Position numbers and translations under genes: made by a program. The notes beneath the pieces were generated by a model. The model was not told the origin of the DNA, searched no databases, and worked only from the letters and a program-made list of their open reading frames with translations. 15,184 nt of DNA from Bacteroidales bacterium (GTDB lineage: Bacteria; Bacteroidota; Bacteroidia; Bacteroidales; F082): assembly GCA_017616675.1 (NCBI GenBank), contig JAFZXR010000036.1, positions 1 through 15,184 of the forward strand, read 5' to 3'. This document shows, piece after piece, positions 5,965-13,778 of this stretch (positions are counted from its first letter, which is position 1; the number at the start of each line of letters is the position of its first letter).

Positions 5965-8238
5965 TTACATCATTTCACCGCGGAGGTATTCGTCGATGGC
6001 CTTCGCGGCCTTCTTGCCGGCTCCCATGGCGAGGATGACCGTCGCTGCACCGCTCACAGCGTCACCACCGGCGTAGACGCCGTTACGTGTGGTACGGCCA
6101 TTGTCGTTGGCGATGATACATCCGTGCTTGTCGGCGTTCAGACCAGGTGTCGTTCTGAAAATCAACGGGTTAGGCGATGTACCGAGTGCCATGATGACCA
6201 TGTCGACGTCGAGCACAAACTCCGAGCCTTGAATCTCGACAGGACGTCTTCTACCCGATGCGTCTGGCTCGCCGAGGCCCATTCTGATGCACTTCATGCC
6301 GTTGACCCAGCCTTCTTCGTTGCCGAGGATCTCGACAGGATTGCAGAGCAAATCGAACTGGATGCCTTCTTCTTTGGCGTGATGCACCTCTTCGGCACGT
6401 GCCGGGAGCTCAGCCTCCGAACGACGATACACGATATGCACGTCGGCGCCGAGACGCAAGGCAGTACGGGCGGCGTCCATAGCGACGTTACCGCCACCGA
6501 CGACAGCCACCTTCTTACCAACGTAGTTAGGCGTCTCGAAGCCTTCTTTATATGCAAATAACAGGTTATTTCTTGTCAGGAACTCGTTTGCCGAGACGAC
6601 ACCGCAGAGGTTTTCGCCTGGGATGTTCATGAACTTCGGCAGACCGGCGCCAGAGCCGATGAACACGGCGTCGAAATGCTCGTCTTTCATCAAAGATTCG
6701 ATGGAAGCTGTACGTCCAATGACCACATCCTTGAAGAAATGGCCGCCGAGACGCATCACGTTCTCCACCTCATGACGGACAACCGTCTCTTTCGGCAGAC
6801 GGAACGACGGGATGCCGTAAGCCAACACGCCGCCGAACTCATGCAAAGCCTCAAAAACAGTGACATCGTAGCCGCGAACGAGAAGTTCCTTGGCGCATGT
6901 GAGGCCCGAAGGACCTGAGCCGATGACAGCCACACGTTTACCGTTCTTCTTGATTGGTTTTACAAGGTTGATATTGTTCTCGCGCGACCAGTCGCCCACG
7001 AAACGCTCGAGTTTTCCGATGGCGATAGGCTCGAACTTCACTCCCATCACGCACTTGCCTTCGCACTGTGTCTCCTGCGGACACACACGGCCGCAAACTG
7101 CAGGCAATGCTGAGTCTTCGTCGATAATCTGAGCGGCGCCGAGGAAGTCGCCTTCAGCCACCTTCTTGACGAATCCAGGGATATTGATGTTGACCGGGCA
7201 GCCTGTGACGCATTGAGGACGGCCGCAGTTCAAGCAGCGCTGTGCCTCGACGATGGCTTCTTCGGCTGTGTAACCAAGGCACACCTCATCGAAGTTATGC
7301 GCGCGCACGAGCGGGTCCTGTTCGGTGATCTTCACACGATGATGTTTGTCGCGTGGCTCGTCGAGGATGCCGCCGATATGGCATTTGTGATTCTCAGCTT
7401 TCTCAGCGTTTTCGAGCTGTTTGTGTTCCACCACGTTGTTGTACATCGACTGACGTTTCATAGCCTCAGCAAAGTCGACCTTCGCTCCGTCGAACTCAGG
7501 ACCGTCGACGCAGGTAAACTTGGTCTGTCCGCCCACGCTGATACGGCAGGCGCCGCACATTCCGGTGCCGTCGACCATCAAGGCATTCATTGACACGGTG
7601 CATTTGATGTTGAGTTTCTGCGCAAGCTGACATACAAACTTCATCATGATCATCGGGCCGATGGCGATACATTCGTCGTAGTGATTGCCTTTATCTACAA
7701 GCATTTGCAGCATATCGGTAACCACGCCTTTATATTCCGAAGAGCCGTCGTCGGTAATGACGTAAAGGTTCGACATCGAAGAGAGCTCATCTTCGTAGAC
7801 GAGGAGGCTGTGTGTACGGGCGCCGATGATGACGTCGGCTTTCACTCCGTTGTGATAGAGCCATTTCACCTGCGGGAAGATAGGCGCAATGCCCACGCCA
7901 CCGCCGATGAACACGTATTTCTTGGTCTTACGCTCCTCATACGACATGTGAATGAACTCCGAAGGACGTCCGAGTGGGCCCACAACATCGAGGAAAGTGT
8001 CGCCGACGTTGTATTTTGCCATCTCTTGTGTCGATTTTCCGATAGCCTTGAAGACTATTGTCACAGTGCCGTTCCAAGGGTCGTTGTCGCTGATTGTGAG
8101 CGGGATACGCTCAGCTTTTTCTGTCATTTTAATAATCAGGAACTGCCCCGGAAGAGCCGCTCTCGAGAGACGCGGAGCCTCGATTTCCATCATGAAGGTG
8201 TCCTGCGCTAATTCTTTCTTGTTGACTATCAGATACAT
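5965..8238 (-). CDS. nfnAB: Fused NfnAB/SudBA-type oxidoreductase (FNR-like domain + GltD-like domain)
   Basis: A 757-residue fusion of both subunits of an NADH-dependent ferredoxin:NADP oxidoreductase-type enzyme, cytoplasmic. Residues 1-280 form the small subunit: an FAD-binding ferredoxin-reductase barrel with RIPLTIS at 44-50, an NAD(H)-binding GGGVGIAP at 112-119, and a [2Fe-2S] site with D223, C228, C231 and C243 (VDGTGMCGAC). Three Cys plus an Asp is the ligand set known for Nfn. Residues 300-757 form the GltD-like large subunit: cysteines for two [4Fe-4S] clusters at 335, 338, 343, 347 and 382, 386, 392, 396, an FAD motif GSGPSG at 440-445, an NADPH motif GGGNVAMDAA at 581-590 with YRRSEAELPAR, and a closing YAGGDAVSGAATV. 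Automatic annotation often calls such fusions dihydroorotate dehydrogenase B/glutamate synthase, but no large glutamate synthase subunit or pyrD is adjacent. Electron bifurcation between NADH, NADPH and ferredoxin is inferred from the family. It is a single-gene unit with its own promoter and terminator. Confidence 0.92.
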   Translation of the reverse strand: MYLIVNKKELAQDTFMMEIEAPRLSRAALPGQFLIIKMTEKAERIPLTISDNDPWNGTVTIVFKAIGKSTQEMAKYNVGDTFLDVVGPLGRPSEFIHMSYEERKTKKYVFIGGGVGIAPIFPQVKWLYHNGVKADVIIGARTHSLLVYEDELSSMSNLYVITDDGSSEYKGVVTDMLQMLVDKGNHYDECIAIGPMIMMKFVCQLAQKLNIKCTVSMNALMVDGTGMCGACRISVGGQTKFTCVDGPEFDGAKVDFAEAMKRQSMYNNVVEHKQLENAEKAENHKCHIGGILDEPRDKHHRVKITEQDPLVRAHNFDEVCLGYTAEEAIVEAQRCLNCGRPQCVTGCPVNINIPGFVKKVAEGDFLGAAQIIDEDSALPAVCGRVCPQETQCEGKCVMGVKFEPIAIGKLERFVGDWSRENNINLVKPIKKNGKRVAVIGSGPSGLTCAKELLVRGYDVTVFEALHEFGGVLAYGIPSFRLPKETVVRHEVENVMRLGGHFFKDVVIGRTASIESLMKDEHFDAVFIGSGAGLPKFMNIPGENLCGVVSANEFLTRNNLLFAYKEGFETPNYVGKKVAVVGGGNVAMDAARTALRLGADVHIVYRRSEAELPARAEEVHHAKEEGIQFDLLCNPVEILGNEEGWVNGMKCIRMGLGEPDASGRRRPVEIQGSEFVLDVDMVIMALGTSPNPLIFRTTPGLNADKHGCIIANDNGRTTRNGVYAGGDAVSGAATVILAMGAGKKAAKAIDEYLRGEMM

Positions 8239-8287
8239 ATCGTAAAATTTTAAATTAAATCCCTAAAATTGTGTTCAAAATGAACTA

Positions 8288-8318
8288 CAAAATTAGGGAT
8301 TATTTTTTATAAAAACAA
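8288..8318 (-). promoter_or_regulatory. Promoter of the Nfn-like gene
   Basis: On the minus strand a -7 box TAATTTTG (8288-8295) is preceded, after a 20-base spacer, by TTG (8316-8318), the spacing expected for Bacteroidota -33/-7 promoters. The box lies about 50 bases upstream of the ATG at 8238. The 97-bp gap 8239-8334 holds this promoter and the end region of the upstream secreted-protein gene; no separate terminator hairpin for that gene was recognised. Confidence 0.5.
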
Positions 8319-8334
8319 GAAATTTTTCGTCTTG

Positions 8335-10986
8335 TTATCTGTTTATTATTATTTTTTGAGATTTTTCACCAATCTTCACAAAATAAATGCCATTCGGCAG
8401 ATTTGAGATGTCGATGCGCTGATTTTCTGTTGTGATTGGGCCGTAAAGAACCGTCTCGCCAAGGATGTTTATCACGTTGTATTCGATTGCGTTGACGTGA
8501 CACGCAGCATCCGTACAAATGAATATCACATCGTTGGCTGGATTCGGGTAAATCGTTAAACCATTATCGTAAATATCAGCAATGCCAAGGGTTTGCGCAT
8601 AGACGTAGTCGTGGATGCCGTCGGTCGACATAGCGTAAGCCGACTCACATCTCAAGTCGCCTGGCATGGTATTGACAGCCGTCACCTTATAATATTGATT
8701 GACGTTTTGAATCGCGTTATCATCGAAACTTGTCGCATCGCCATCAGCCCAGCCGATGATGGAATAGTTGACGCCGTCGAACGAACGGTAGATGTTGTAA
8801 TGATCAGTCACGCTGGCGGTTCCCGACCATACGGCATTGTTTAACGTGATGTTGTCGATACATAACGCATAGGCCGCCGCTGCAGTGAAATGACGGAATC
8901 CGACGAACACCTCCTCGCCTGCGTAACCCGACAGATCGACGTTATATTTCTGATATGGATGCGATGTGGTCCATTGCTGTAACATACTGACATTCATGCC
9001 GTCAGACGAGGCGACAACCACTCCGAAAGTCTCTGCCGGATAGTTTGGATCAAAGCCGGCGGCATAAAATTCGAGGTTGGCGCCCGGGAGAATCTTGGTG
9101 AGAGGCATAAAGGCGTAATTGTCGGGCGTGAGAGGCCCGTAGCCATTGATGTAGGAGAATGATGTCAGCGAGGCATTGTCGCCGCTGGTATTGACAGTGC
9201 CACCGGGTTCCATGCCGCCGGCGGCATAGATTCCGAATGTGCGACCGTCGCCATCGGCATCAAGGAACGACCAGCCTTGCGGGTCGTCTTCAAAGTCGAT
9301 ATAGATATCGCGTTCCCACGAGAGCGTGACCTTCTGTCCGTCGTAGCTGGCAGCGAGGTTGGTCGGCGCTATGCATTCGAGCTCGGCGGTGGCGCACTGC
9401 GGCTCGGCAAGAGCGAAATATGTGCCGTCGTCCTTGCTTCCCTCCTGGATGACTCGGATGCAATACTCTGATTCATAACGGTTTACGTTATGCGTGAAGC
9501 TCGTCTCACCATGATTCAGCATCGCGATAAGCTCATCGTTGGCATACACCAGAGCGCCCTTGGCCGGACGGGTAATCGACGCTTCCACTCCAGTGATTCG
9601 GATGTCGTCGACATAAATATAATAGGTCTCGCCCGTCGTGTTGAAATGACGCAATGCCACGTAGATCTGCTGTCCGGCATAAGCTGCCAGACTTACCGAA
9701 TACTCTGTGTAGGTGCCGGTGCTGCTCCATTCCTGAACCATAGTAAAATCGGCAGGATTGGTATTGCCATCGGTCGACACTGCCACTCCGAAATGCTCAG
9801 GGTCAGGCGCAATGCCAGGCATGTCGGCATCTCTCAACATGAACGAGAATACCGTGTTGGCTGTCGCCACGACTCTCGGCAAAACGACGAAATTGTCAGG
9901 ATTTAAAGCACTTCCCGCCCATGATGCAGATTTCAGGCAATAGCCGCTGCCATAGCCACCGAAAGGATAAACCACAAAGTTAAGTCCGTCGTGGTTGGCA
10001 TCGATCAAGGTGAGATCCGACAAGGTGCTGTCGGCGAAGTCGTAGTAAATCTCGTCGACGGCATACGATGAGCTCATCATCGGGAGCTCCCAGCTGAGGT
10101 TGACGGTGTTGCCGTCGCTGTCGGCATGCAGACCTATCGGCGAGCCCTGGAATCCGTCGCTGGTGCGGAAGGTCCAGTCGACCGACTTTGTCAGAGTGGC
10201 ACCCGACTGATAGGTTGCCGTAACCGTCGTATTGTGCGATGAGTTATTTGTAAATCCTTGAGTGTCAAGCATATACTGCGTTCCGATGATATTCGGCACC
10301 GCCGTCGCCCCATCGAGTGTGATGCTGCACGAGGTGAGCGGGTCTTTGGCTTGCGGACCGACGAAGACATCGTCGACGACGAGGCAGAAGTTGTCGGTGC
10401 TGTTGAAGTGACGGATTGCGAGGTAGACATCCTGTCCGACGTAGCTGTTCAGATCGACCGAATACTCATACCAGCTGCCTTGTTTTGCCGTCATCGTCCA
10501 CTCCTGAAGCATGGTGAAGTCGGCGACGGCGGTGCCGGTGGTGGAGATTGCCAGTCCGAAATGGTCGGCAGGATATGACTCGTCGAGGGCGCAGGCACAG
10601 AACGCCACGTAGTGGTTGTTTGCCGTGATTGCCAGCTGTGGCGAGACGAGATAGTTGTTTGGCGACAATGCGCCCGAGTAGTTGCTGTAAGAATACGAGA
10701 ACACCGCACCGTCGGAGCCGTTATGGCCATAGCCTCCTCCTATCGGCGAGAGCGTCCAGTTGTAGGTGTCGCCATCGGCATCGATGGTCTTCCAGCCATT
10801 GAGACGGCCGTCGACATAGTCGTTTTCGAAGTCGAAGGCATAGCCGTCGGCGCCTGTATTATAAAAAGGTGCGTTGAAGATGACGTAACCCGAAGCGGAT
10901 ACGTAGGCTTGCACGCCTTGTTGCGATTTCGCGGTAAAAGCGAGGGATAAGAGGGCTATCAACGATAGCAGAGCGATTTTTCTCAT
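8335..10986 (-). CDS. T9SS-exported protein with three choice-of-anchor J (cleaved adhesin-like) domains
   Basis: An 883-residue secreted protein. It has a signal peptide at 1-22 (cleavage after TAKSQ), then three homologous choice-of-anchor J/cleaved adhesin domains at about 51-211, 314-467 and 561-715. Each copy shows an FDFE/YDFAD/IDFED start, a possible Ca-binding DADGD-like loop (69-73, 329-333, 576-580), an xPDNY/SPNNY motif, an HFGxAxSTxG-like strand, and a RHF plus VDDI/IDNI end. Fn3-like half-domains flank the second and third copies (for example GNTVNLSWE at 292-300 and QKVTLSWE at 551-558). The C-terminus (about 808-883) is a T9SS type A sorting domain: IYPNPANDVI, then GIYFVKIGEKSQKIIINR. 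The domains resemble the haemagglutinin-adhesin modules of gingipains, so binding to host or dietary protein or glycan is plausible but unproven. No catalytic domain is present. It is divergently transcribed from the C10 peptidase gene. Confidence 0.88.
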   Translation of the reverse strand: MRKIALLSLIALLSLAFTAKSQQGVQAYVSASGYVIFNAPFYNTGADGYAFDFENDYVDGRLNGWKTIDADGDTYNWTLSPIGGGYGHNGSDGAVFSYSYSNYSGALSPNNYLVSPQLAITANNHYVAFCACALDESYPADHFGLAISTTGTAVADFTMLQEWTMTAKQGSWYEYSVDLNSYVGQDVYLAIRHFNSTDNFCLVVDDVFVGPQAKDPLTSCSITLDGATAVPNIIGTQYMLDTQGFTNNSSHNTTVTATYQSGATLTKSVDWTFRTSDGFQGSPIGLHADSDGNTVNLSWELPMMSSSYAVDEIYYDFADSTLSDLTLIDANHDGLNFVVYPFGGYGSGYCLKSASWAGSALNPDNFVVLPRVVATANTVFSFMLRDADMPGIAPDPEHFGVAVSTDGNTNPADFTMVQEWSSTGTYTEYSVSLAAYAGQQIYVALRHFNTTGETYYIYVDDIRITGVEASITRPAKGALVYANDELIAMLNHGETSFTHNVNRYESEYCIRVIQEGSKDDGTYFALAEPQCATAELECIAPTNLAASYDGQKVTLSWERDIYIDFEDDPQGWSFLDADGDGRTFGIYAAGGMEPGGTVNTSGDNASLTSFSYINGYGPLTPDNYAFMPLTKILPGANLEFYAAGFDPNYPAETFGVVVASSDGMNVSMLQQWTTSHPYQKYNVDLSGYAGEEVFVGFRHFTAAAAYALCIDNITLNNAVWSGTASVTDHYNIYRSFDGVNYSIIGWADGDATSFDDNAIQNVNQYYKVTAVNTMPGDLRCESAYAMSTDGIHDYVYAQTLGIADIYDNGLTIYPNPANDVIFICTDAACHVNAIEYNVINILGETVLYGPITTENQRIDISNLPNGIYFVKIGEKSQKIIINR

Positions 10987-11030
10987 GATAAAATTTATTT
11001 GTTAATCGATTATTTCTAAATAAAAGTGTG

Positions 11031-11038
11031 CAAAGATA
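11031..11038 (-). promoter_or_regulatory. -7 box for the choice-of-anchor J gene
   Basis: TATCTTTG followed by C on the minus strand, the same octamer as in the btu promoter and a good fit to TAnnTTTG. It lies 45-52 bases upstream of the ATG at 10986. Its expected -33 region falls on the -7 box of the divergent gene at 11052-11059. Confidence 0.5.
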
Positions 11039-11051
11039 CGAAAAATATTAG

Positions 11052-11059
11052 TAACTTTG
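11052..11059 (+). promoter_or_regulatory. -7 box for the C10 peptidase gene
   Basis: TAACTTTG followed by C on the plus strand matches TAnnTTTG and lies 42-49 bases upstream of the ATG at 11101, giving a leader of about 35 bases. Only 13 bp separate it from the opposing box at 11031-11038. A -33 TTTG at the standard distance is not evident. Confidence 0.5.
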
Positions 11060-11100
11060 CATTTTTAAGCATGTGAAATTAACGACTTAATTCAAATAAA

Positions 11101-13125
11101 ATGAAGAAAACACTATTATTTGTTGCCATTTTGGCCATTTCAACGGTTAAAATGTTTGCAGGTCCAGTCGACGCTCAGCGTGCCCAGCAGCTCGGACAGC
11201 GTTTCTTAAGTGCCACGACAGGATTCGAGAAGTCAAATATTCAGTTGGTTTACACCTCCGCCACACGCGGAAATGCCGACTATTACGTCTTCAACGTCCC
11301 GGGAGACAACGGTTTTGTCATCATTGCCGGCGACGACCGCGTGAAACCTATCCTGGCATATTCGACAACAGGATGTTTCAATCCTAACGACATCGCCGAT
11401 GGTTTTAGCTATGTTCTCAACGGCTATTGCGAAGAGATTCAATATGTTAGAGAGCACAACCTCGATGCTACAGCCGACATCACAGCAGAATGGAAGTCGG
11501 TTGGCGAGACAGGCTATATTAATAAGGAGAAAAAGGAACGCCGCGCGGTGGGACCTTATTGCCAGACCACGTGGAATCAGAACTGGCCTTACAACAGCCA
11601 GTGCCCTGAAGACGAAGAAGGCAGCGGCGGCCGTGTTTATGCAGGCTGCGTCGCCACGGCGATGGGACAGGTGATGAAATTCTGGAACTGGCCGCCACAA
11701 GGCATAGGCTCGCACACATATAACCCAGATGGATATGAACAGCAGACAGCCAACTTCGGCGAGACCGAATATCATTTCGAGCTCATGCCCGACGACCTCG
11801 ACTCGTTGAGCACCGAAGAGGATTATTATTACATCGCACAGCTCCTGCATCATCTCGGCATCTCCGTCGACATGCAGTACAGCGGTCACGGCAGCGGCGC
11901 CTACTCGTTCGACGTGCCTACGGCGTTGACCAACTATTTCAGCTACTCGACCGACGACCTCGAGCAGCAAGGCTTCTGGGGTTATAACTTCTATAACAAC
12001 GAGCAATGGGCTCAGATGCTTAAAGACGGAGGCCTCAGCGAAGGAATGCCTTTGTATTACAGCGGTTCCGACGACAACGGTGCCGGCGGTCACGCCTTCG
12101 TGTGCGACGGATACGATGAGAACGACTACTTCCACTTCAACTGGGGCTGGAGCGCCAAAGACGACGCCTGGTGCCCTATCGGAGCGCTCAACACCACAAA
12201 ATACGCATTCAACGAGTCAAATGCCTTCATCGGTCACATTCAGCCGCAGGATGATGAATATTTCGAGCGTCCTGAAGACATCACCGACTTGGAAATCGTT
12301 GAAAACAGAGATAATAGCGTGACACTCCGCTGGACTAACCCGGCCAACAAGCTCAACGGCGATCCGCTTGGTGATTTCCAAATTAATATCTATCGTAACG
12401 GAGTGCTCATCGCCGACTCATTTACAGGTCAGATGCCTGGCGTCGAGATGATTTACACGGACGAAAACCTTGAAGAAGGCCTTTATCAATACGGAGTGAT
12501 GATTGTCAATGACCATGGCTTCAGCCGCAAGGCATATGCCACCATCCTCGTGGGCGACAAATGCGACATCATCTTCGAGCTCAGCGACGATGGCGGTGAC
12601 GGATGGAAAGGCGCATGCATCAGCGTTACCGATGCCAATGGCAACCGCATAGGCAAAGCCACCATGGATTATGGCTCATCGCAGACCATCGTGATGCCGC
12701 TGCTGAAGGGCGACCTCAACTTCATCTGGAATCACGGATGGTTCCATACCAGCGAGCAATACGACACCGACTACGAGTGCTCATTCGTTATCAAGAATAG
12801 CGCAGGCGAGGTTTTATACACCTCGGGCGAGCACGTCGACGGCGTCTTCCTCACCTACAACAACGACTGCGCCGGTGCCAACGTGGCTGAAATCGATGCC
12901 AACAGCGTACGCCTCTACCCTAACCCGACCAACGGAATCCTCAACATCGAGGCCGAAGGCGAGATGACCATCAGCGTGATGAATACGCTCGGCCAGAAGG
13001 TGATGGAAATGAATGCTACGGATAAGGCCATTATCAACCTAAACAGCTGTGAATCAGGGATTTACATGGTTCAGGTAGAGACAGAAAACGGAACGGTGAC
13101 ACAGAAGGTGAACGTTCTACGATAA
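11101..13125 (+). CDS. C10 family (streptopain-like) cysteine peptidase with T9SS sorting domain
   Basis: A 674-residue secreted cysteine peptidase. The signal peptide is at 1-20. An N-terminal propeptide of the Spi/C10 inhibitor type follows (about 22-145, with the typical YYVFNV and GFVIIAGDDRVKPILAYS). The mature papain-like C10 domain spans about 150-385. It starts at GPYCQTTWNQNWPYN, has the nucleophile C183 in AGCVATAMGQVM and the catalytic histidine H331 in GGHAFVCDGY, followed by FHFNWGWS (345-351). Next come an Fn3-like domain (391-485), a beta domain with DDGGDGWKGA (496-505, similar to the DSYGDGWNGA modules of other Bacteroidota secreted proteins), and a T9SS type A sorting domain (about 602-674: LYPNPTNGILNI, then GIYMVQV). 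It probably digests extracellular protein from the cell surface or medium after removal of the propeptide. All key catalytic residues are present. Relatives include SpeB of Streptococcus and interpain/periodontain-type enzymes. Confidence 0.93.
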   Translation: MKKTLLFVAILAISTVKMFAGPVDAQRAQQLGQRFLSATTGFEKSNIQLVYTSATRGNADYYVFNVPGDNGFVIIAGDDRVKPILAYSTTGCFNPNDIADGFSYVLNGYCEEIQYVREHNLDATADITAEWKSVGETGYINKEKKERRAVGPYCQTTWNQNWPYNSQCPEDEEGSGGRVYAGCVATAMGQVMKFWNWPPQGIGSHTYNPDGYEQQTANFGETEYHFELMPDDLDSLSTEEDYYYIAQLLHHLGISVDMQYSGHGSGAYSFDVPTALTNYFSYSTDDLEQQGFWGYNFYNNEQWAQMLKDGGLSEGMPLYYSGSDDNGAGGHAFVCDGYDENDYFHFNWGWSAKDDAWCPIGALNTTKYAFNESNAFIGHIQPQDDEYFERPEDITDLEIVENRDNSVTLRWTNPANKLNGDPLGDFQINIYRNGVLIADSFTGQMPGVEMIYTDENLEEGLYQYGVMIVNDHGFSRKAYATILVGDKCDIIFELSDDGGDGWKGACISVTDANGNRIGKATMDYGSSQTIVMPLLKGDLNFIWNHGWFHTSEQYDTDYECSFVIKNSAGEVLYTSGEHVDGVFLTYNNDCAGANVAEIDANSVRLYPNPTNGILNIEAEGEMTISVMNTLGQKVMEMNATDKAIINLNSCESGIYMVQVETENGTVTQKVNVLR

Positions 13126-13134
13126 GGGGGTTTT

Positions 13135-13192
13135 TTCACCTGAAGGTGAAAGCTCTCGCAAGCTCGGGTCTCGCTTCGCTCGGAATGACACC
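13135..13192. repeat. Short repeat element with small hairpins downstream of the C10 peptidase gene
   Basis: Noncoding stretch beginning 10 bases after the peptidase stop. It contains the hairpin TTCACC-TGAA-GGTGAA (13135-13150), AGCT-CTCGCA-AGCT (13151-13164), and a partial direct repeat, TCTCGCAAGCTCGG (13155-13168) against TCTCGCTTCGCTCGG (13170-13184 region), ending in AATGACACC. Its GC-rich, self-similar composition differs from the AT-rich flanks. It looks like a dispersed intergenic repeat, but other copies cannot be seen here. Confidence 0.45.
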
Positions 13193-13215
13193 TTTTAATT
13201 GTTAAATTTCGTTAC

Positions 13216-13255
13216 AAAAAATAAGGGGCGAATGATGATTCGCCCCTACATTTTT
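13216..13255. terminator. Bidirectional terminator hairpin, copy 2 of the dispersed hairpin
   Basis: A perfect 10-bp inverted repeat (AGGGGCGAAT / ATTCGCCCCT) with a 4-base loop lies at 13224-13247, between the convergent C10 peptidase and hydrogenase genes. On the minus strand it is followed by T6 (A13216-13221) and on the plus strand by T5 (13251-13255), so it can end transcripts from both sides. It is closely similar to the hairpin at 5909-5936. Confidence 0.75.
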
Positions 13256-13271
13256 ATTAATTCGTGATGAA

Positions 13272-13751
13272 TTAATCTTTGTACTCAGCCAAAATTTCTT
13301 TGACTTTGTCTGGTGTCAGACGGCCGTAGACCTTGTCGCCAATCATGCAGACTGGAGCAAGACCGCAAGCGCCCACGCAACGGAGGCAGTTCAATGAGAA
13401 CTTTCCGTCAGCTGTTGTGCCACCGACTTCAACGCCGAGTTGACGTTTCAGCTCATCCAAAACCTTCTCTGCACCACGCACGTAGCAAGCTGTACCCAAG
13501 CAAACTGAGATTGGGTGACGGCCTTTAGGTGTCATCGTGAAGAATGAATAGAATGAAACGATACCGTAAACTCTTGATACAGGGATATTTAACTCCTTAG
13601 CGACAAGTTCCTGAACTTCTGCTGAGAGGTAGCCGTATTCACCCTGAACCTTGTGAAGCACGTTGATGACTTCGCCACCATCATTACGGAATGATTTGCA
13701 TACATCCTTAATGAATTTAACCTTATCTTCTGATAATTTAATAACTGCCAT
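13272..13751 (-). CDS. hydC: NuoE-like [2Fe-2S] subunit of NAD-dependent [FeFe]-hydrogenase (HydC/HndA)
   Basis: A 159-residue thioredoxin-like [2Fe-2S] protein of the NuoE/HndA/HydC family, of standard length. The cluster ligands are C84 and C89 (VCLGTAC) and C125 and C129 (CVGAC), the CxxxxC...CxxxC pattern of the family. The N-terminal helical part has the characteristic VLHKVQGEYGYLS and the VYGIVSFYSFF stretch. In the trimeric hydrogenase this subunit relays electrons near the flavoprotein (HydB/NuoF-like) that reacts with NAD(H). The ATG at 13751 (MAVIKLSEDK) is preferred to a TTG three codons upstream. It follows hydA by 27 bases on the same strand and precedes a terminator, so it is the last gene of the operon. 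A HydB gene is not in the window and should lie upstream of hydA or elsewhere. Confidence 0.9.
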   Translation of the reverse strand: MAVIKLSEDKVKFIKDVCKSFRNDGGEVINVLHKVQGEYGYLSAEVQELVAKELNIPVSRVYGIVSFYSFFTMTPKGRHPISVCLGTACYVRGAEKVLDELKRQLGVEVGGTTADGKFSLNCLRCVGACGLAPVCMIGDKVYGRLTPDKVKEILAEYKD

Positions 13752-13778
13752 AATATTCAATTTTTAATTTTTCAACAA

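Noticed and set aside
7681..8211. Open frame of 176 codons on the plus strand
   Set aside because: It is antisense to the FNR-like half of the Nfn fusion, which has clear cofactor motifs.
5965..8238. Reading the gene as glutamate synthase small subunit or dihydroorotate dehydrogenase B
   Set aside because: There is no large glutamate synthase subunit or pyrD nearby, and the Asp+3 Cys [2Fe-2S] site plus fused order fit Nfn/Sud better.
11233..12135. Open frame of 300 codons on the minus strand
   Set aside because: It lies wholly inside the C10 peptidase gene, whose protein has full catalytic and sorting motifs. The antisense product shows no recognisable features and is a codon-bias shadow.
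13272..13760. TTG start for hydC at 13760
   Set aside because: An ATG three codons downstream gives the usual N-terminus of the family (MAVIKLSEDK); there is no ribosome binding site favouring TTG.
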